This document shows positions 6,853-9,106 of a stretch of DNA of 9,106 nucleotides, piece by piece; within the stretch, counting starts at the first letter, position 1, and every line of letters starts with the position of its first letter. This DNA is from Acidobacteriota bacterium. Its GTDB lineage: Bacteria > Acidobacteriota > Terriglobia > Acidiferrales > UBA7541. Location: assembly GCA_003224135.1 (NCBI GenBank), contig QHYO01000042.1, forward strand, positions 1 to 9,106. Reading direction: 5' to 3'. The notes beneath the pieces are model-generated. The model had not been told where the DNA came from and made no database searches. It saw only the letters and a list, made by a program, of their open reading frames with translations. The position numbers and the translations under genes are program-made.

Positions 6853-7185
6853 TTAAACAGTTGGCGGCGGCCGGAACCACAGACTCGAGGAGAAACCTGT
6901 CTGCGGCGTGGAATTGTTTGCGTCGAGATACCGAATGAAAACCTGTACAGCGTCTGCGTCCGGCAAGAGAGCTGCCAGGCCGCGATTCGGAGGCGTGAAT
7001 TGCTCAAGCTCCGACGACGCAATCGTACCGCGGTAGCTGGCCGGGTGACAAACCGTCAGACTCCCAGACGCTCGGCTGGCTGCAGGAAATGGGTTATAGA
7101 GAAAAAGCCCGGCGAGCAAAAGACACGTAAGAATCTGCCACAAAGGGACAGCGCCGCGCCGCATTCTGTTGCCAGGGAAGCTCAT
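6853..7185 (-). CDS. Small membrane-anchored protein of unknown function
   Basis: 110 residues, ATG at 7185, TAA at 6855-6853. I do not recognise a family with certainty. Residues 1-13 are basic (MSFPGNRMRRGAV), about 15-31 form one hydrophobic segment (LWQILTCLLLAGLFLYN), and the rest is predicted outside the membrane, with 'CHPASYRGTIASSELEQFTPP' near 46-66 and 'AALLPDADAVQVFIRYLD' near 71-88. The Cys in the hydrophobic segment is not in a lipobox. An alternative start is Met8 (7164), which lacks a ribosome binding site; the chosen start has only a weak AAGAG upstream. It lies 148 bp before the adaptor gene on the same strand, so it may be co-transcribed with the efflux genes. The basic N-terminus, single hydrophobic segment and nearby promoter-like motif support a real gene; homology would settle it. 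Confidence 0.55.
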   Translation of the reverse strand: MSFPGNRMRRGAVPLWQILTCLLLAGLFLYNPFPAASRASGSLTVCHPASYRGTIASSELEQFTPPNRGLAALLPDADAVQVFIRYLDANNSTPQTGFSSSLWFRPPPTV

Positions 7186-7206
7186 TGCTCTTGGTTTGAC
7201 ACTTCC

Positions 7207-7235
7207 ACACTAGTTTGACTATCCGTTGCGGTCAA
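7207..7235 (-). promoter_or_regulatory. Candidate promoter for the small membrane protein and efflux genes
   Basis: On the minus strand TTGACC (7235-7230) matches five of six -35 bases, followed after 17 bp by a weak TAGTGT (7212-7207) whose first, second and last bases fit a -10. Transcription would begin near 7200, leaving a short leader to the ATG at 7185. TTGAC (7235-7231) and GTCAA (7219-7215) form an inverted repeat with an 11-base spacer inside this element, and GTCAA recurs at 7200-7196, so a regulator may act here. Confidence 0.35.
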
Positions 7236-7356
7236 TAGGATGCATTCTGTCTTCGTTTTCGTCAAAATCCTTCCGGATTGAAGAAGAAATTCCACTCAAG
7301 CTTCTTGGCGCTGCCAGAACGACATAAATAGATCCGTCCTCCTCAAGACCATCCGA

Positions 7357-7383
7357 CAAGCCTGCCTGCCGCAGGCAGGCTTG
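7357..7383. repeat. Perfect 27-bp GC-rich palindrome, REP-like
   Basis: The arms CAAGCCTGCCTGC and GCAGGCAGGCTTG are exact complements around one central C, giving a long stable hairpin in the gap between phoU and the small membrane protein gene. Neither strand has a T-run after it, so it is not a standard intrinsic terminator, although it could pause polymerase or protect the 3' end of the phoU mRNA. Short CCTGCCTGC/GCAGGCAGG palindromes are often dispersed in bacterial genomes as REP-type elements; whether this one is repeated cannot be seen in a single window. Confidence 0.65.
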
Positions 7384-7459
7384 GCCTCAGGATCTCAGCT
7401 AATTGAGTTTTGCAAAATCTTGTACAGCAAATCTTCGTGGTAGGTTCGTACACTGAAGT

Positions 7460-8233
7460 TTAAACGTGCCGAGTATCCGGTCCTGCGGTCACGTCAGAAT
7501 AAAGGCCATGTGAATCTTCGGTGACGTCTTGCGGGCCGCTTAGGGTCGCAGGCGAACCGCGGCCGTGACGGACGTCGAGCCCGCGAACCCAATAAATAAT
7601 GTCTTCCGCTATATTCGTGGCGTGGTCCGCAATGCGTTCAAGATGACGCGTCGCCAAAATGAACTGCATGCTGGGCACAACCAGCGCGGTTTGCCGCGTC
7701 ATCTGGTCCATCAGCTGCTCGAAAATTCTGTCCCGGTATTGGTCCACAAGGTCATCACTCTCAAGCACCTGCGACGCCATTGTGGCGTTGCGGAAGATCA
7801 GCGCGCCCAGGCTTTTCGTCACCATCGTGCGCACCGCGATCGTCATTGCCTCCAGCTCATCGGGTGCTTTCGATCCCGGCATCTCGCGCAACGTCGTTAC
7901 GCGCTCCGCAAGGTTCACGGCCAGATCTCCGATTCGTTCGAGGTCATTCGTAATCTTCAGCGCGGCAACAATCAGCCGCATCTCATCGTCGCTGAATCCG
8001 CCGCGTCGCAGCAGGCGGATCGCGTGTTCATCGATCACAATCTCCATCTCATTGATGCGCGGTTCGAGCAGAAATACTTCGCCGGTTAGCGCCGACGCTT
8101 TTGGATCATCCACGCTCACAATGGCCTCAAGCGCCCGGTTCATCGCGCCTTCCACCGTGCGCGCCATCGAAATCAGGTAGTTCACCAGCGTGTCGTAGAG
8201 AACCGTTTCTGTAATTCCAGCGGCAGAGCCCAT
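7460..8233 (-). CDS. phoU: PhoU-like phosphate signalling regulator
   Basis: 257 residues from the ATG at 8233. PhoU is a cytoplasmic protein of two three-helix bundles that links phosphate supply to the PhoR kinase and the Pst transporter, holding the Pho response down when phosphate is plentiful. Both metal-binding signatures are present: 'NDLERIGDLAVNLAER' (about 96-111) and 'RHLERIADHATNIAED' (about 196-211), the expected twofold repeat. After about 220 there is an extra, probably unstructured tail of some 35 residues. The frame is open up to an ATG at 8383, but those 50 codons do not look like PhoU, and the start at 8233 has a good AAAGGAA five bases upstream. It follows the histidine kinase gene by 152 bp on the same strand, consistent with joint expression. 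Confidence 0.92.
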   Translation of the reverse strand: MGSAAGITETVLYDTLVNYLISMARTVEGAMNRALEAIVSVDDPKASALTGEVFLLEPRINEMEIVIDEHAIRLLRRGGFSDDEMRLIVAALKITNDLERIGDLAVNLAERVTTLREMPGSKAPDELEAMTIAVRTMVTKSLGALIFRNATMASQVLESDDLVDQYRDRIFEQLMDQMTRQTALVVPSMQFILATRHLERIADHATNIAEDIIYWVRGLDVRHGRGSPATLSGPQDVTEDSHGLYSDVTAGPDTRHV

Positions 8234-8238
8234 GGCAG

Positions 8239-8245
8239 TTCCTTT
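8239..8245 (-). promoter_or_regulatory. Ribosome binding site deciding the phoU start
   Basis: AAAGGAA on the minus strand, five bases before the ATG at 8233. This fixes the start at 8233 rather than at the ATG at 8383, which lies only two bases after the kinase stop codon and has no such site. Confidence 0.65.
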
Positions 8246-8249
8246 CGAG

Positions 8250-8278
8250 CAGAAATCTTTCTGTGCTCGTAGCAGAAA
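8250..8278 (-). promoter_or_regulatory. Possible alternative hairpins in the phoU leader
   Basis: On the minus strand three short segments occur in order: TTTCTG (8278-8273), CAGAAA (8263-8258) and TTTCTG (8255-8250). The middle one can pair with either neighbour, giving two mutually exclusive stems, and the second stem ends five bases before the phoU ribosome binding site. The pairing is seen directly. The stems are only six base pairs and AT-rich, so a regulatory role is speculative. Confidence 0.25.
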
Positions 8279-8385
8279 TGTTTCATGGATTTCATTACAA
8301 CCTGATGATGGGAAGGTGAATTGTTGAAGAGAATTTTTCGCTGGCAGGCCACTAAAAATGCCGGCCGCTTCGCGACCATGCAAGA

Positions 8386-9106
8386 CTAGGAAGCTGGCCC
8401 GCGTCCGCTGCTTCCATTACGTTGCGCTGTACGTTCACTGTCGAAAATCGGCACGGAAAAATGGAACTGCGAGCCTTGGCCAACGTCGCTTTCCACCCAG
8501 ATCCGGCCGCCGTGGCCTTCCACCAGGTGTTTTGCGATCGAGAGTCCCAGCCCAGTGCCTCCAACTTCGCGCGAACGCGCTACATCCACGCGATAGAACC
8601 GTTCAAAAATTCTTGGCTGGTCCGCCTGCGGAATCCCGATTCCCGTGTCGGATACGGTGAACGTCACTTGCGATCCTGTCACGCCCGCGCTGACCATGAT
8701 TTGTCCTCCCGCCGGCGTATACTGAATTGCGTTGTCTAGCAGGTTCTGAAGTACTTCGGTCAGCCGCCGGCGGTCTCCTGCAATATCCGGAATTTTGTTC
8801 GCTTGATTTACGGAGAGGCGAAGATCCTTGTCGCGCGCGCGGGGCTGCGCAGTTTCGATGCAGCTCTCGATAAAGGGTCCCACCGGAATTCTCCGTGTTT
8901 CAAATTCCAACCGGTCCGCATCCATTTTTGACAGCATCAGCAAATCTTCCGTCAGCCGCGCGAGTCTTCGCGAATGCTCGACGATGATTTCCAGAAATCT
9001 TCCGCGGTTCTGCGGATCATCCATGGCCCCGGCGAGAAGAGTTTCCGCAAATCCCTGAATCGCCGTCAGCGGGGTGCGGAATTCGTGCGAAACGTTCGCG
9101 ACGAAA
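8386..9106 (-). CDS. Sensor histidine kinase, PhoR-like (N-terminal part missing)
   Basis: The frame is open to the window edge; 239 complete codons are visible and the sensor domain lies outside. The protein autophosphorylates on a His and passes the phosphate to a response regulator. Visible residues begin with the H box, FVANVSHEFRTPLTAI, whose phosphorylated His is encoded at 9087-9085. The dimerisation helices follow (to about 65), then the ATP-binding domain: N box 'LLDNAIQYTP' near 122, G1 'DTGIGIP' near 153, F box 'FERFYRVD' near 167, and G2 'GGTGLGLSI' near 182. All catalytic boxes look intact. It ends with a short Ser/Gly/Arg-rich tail and TAG at 8388-8386. The neighbouring phoU suggests PhoR, but the sensor part is not visible to prove it; an ATG at 9024 is internal and not the start. 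Confidence 0.9.
   Translation of the reverse strand, partial: FVANVSHEFRTPLTAIQGFAETLLAGAMDDPQNRGRFLEIIVEHSRRLARLTEDLLMLSKMDADRLEFETRRIPVGPFIESCIETAQPRARDKDLRLSVNQANKIPDIAGDRRRLTEVLQNLLDNAIQYTPAGGQIMVSAGVTGSQVTFTVSDTGIGIPQADQPRIFERFYRVDVARSREVGGTGLGLSIAKHLVEGHGGRIWVESDVGQGSQFHFSVPIFDSERTAQRNGSSGRGPAS

Noticed and set aside
7357..7383. Intrinsic terminator for phoU
   Set aside because: The stem is strong but there is no T-run on either side, so I list it as a repeat instead.
8234..8383. A 50-residue N-terminal extension of PhoU starting at 8383
   Set aside because: The extension has no PhoU-like sequence, and a good ribosome binding site stands before the ATG at 8233.

Overview
The window looks like chromosomal DNA from a Gram-negative bacterium. 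Protein style suggests an acidobacterium (Terriglobia-type): a coiled-coil plus beta-barrel porin, an RND pump of the 'DNS...LEN' type, and moderately GC-rich codon use. This phylum call is recollection of family style, not a search result. All genes I can support lie on the minus strand, so the reading order below runs from high to low coordinates.

Right end (9106 to 7460): a sensor histidine kinase, cut at its N-terminal side by the window edge, is followed after about 150 bp by phoU. This resembles the PhoR/PhoU part of a phosphate-sensing locus. The pstSCAB transporter genes often found near phoU are not in this window. Downstream of phoU, at 7357-7383, is a perfect 27-bp palindrome of REP-like type.

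Middle (7185 to 1021): a small unrecognised membrane-anchored protein (110 aa) precedes a tripartite efflux operon made of membrane fusion protein (MFP), RND inner-membrane pump and TolC-like outer-membrane factor. The three cistrons are tightly packed: the MFP/RND junction overlaps by 1 base (TAATG) and the RND/TolC junction by 4 bases (GTGA). The MFP reading frame is broken near 6028-6040, so it reads as two overlapping ORFs. The missing residues match a conserved stretch of the family, and the gap is consistent with a loss of about 26 nt. The RND gene has its own strong GGAGG ribosome binding site, so the pump may still be made. The RND protein also lacks the usual 'TPxLCA' end of its sixth membrane helix.

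Left end (1020 to 1): a gene-free stretch of about 345 bp holds a perfect 8+8 inverted repeat (likely operator), a weak candidate promoter and a 17-bp palindrome sitting exactly between a Shine-Dalgarno sequence and a possible start codon. It leads into a secreted porin-like protein whose C-terminal barrel runs off the window.

I see no CRISPR array, tRNA, rRNA, insertion sequence or defence system. The points most worth checking are the disrupted adaptor gene, the atypical RND helix 6, and the palindromes at 688-704, 821-841 and 7357-7383.
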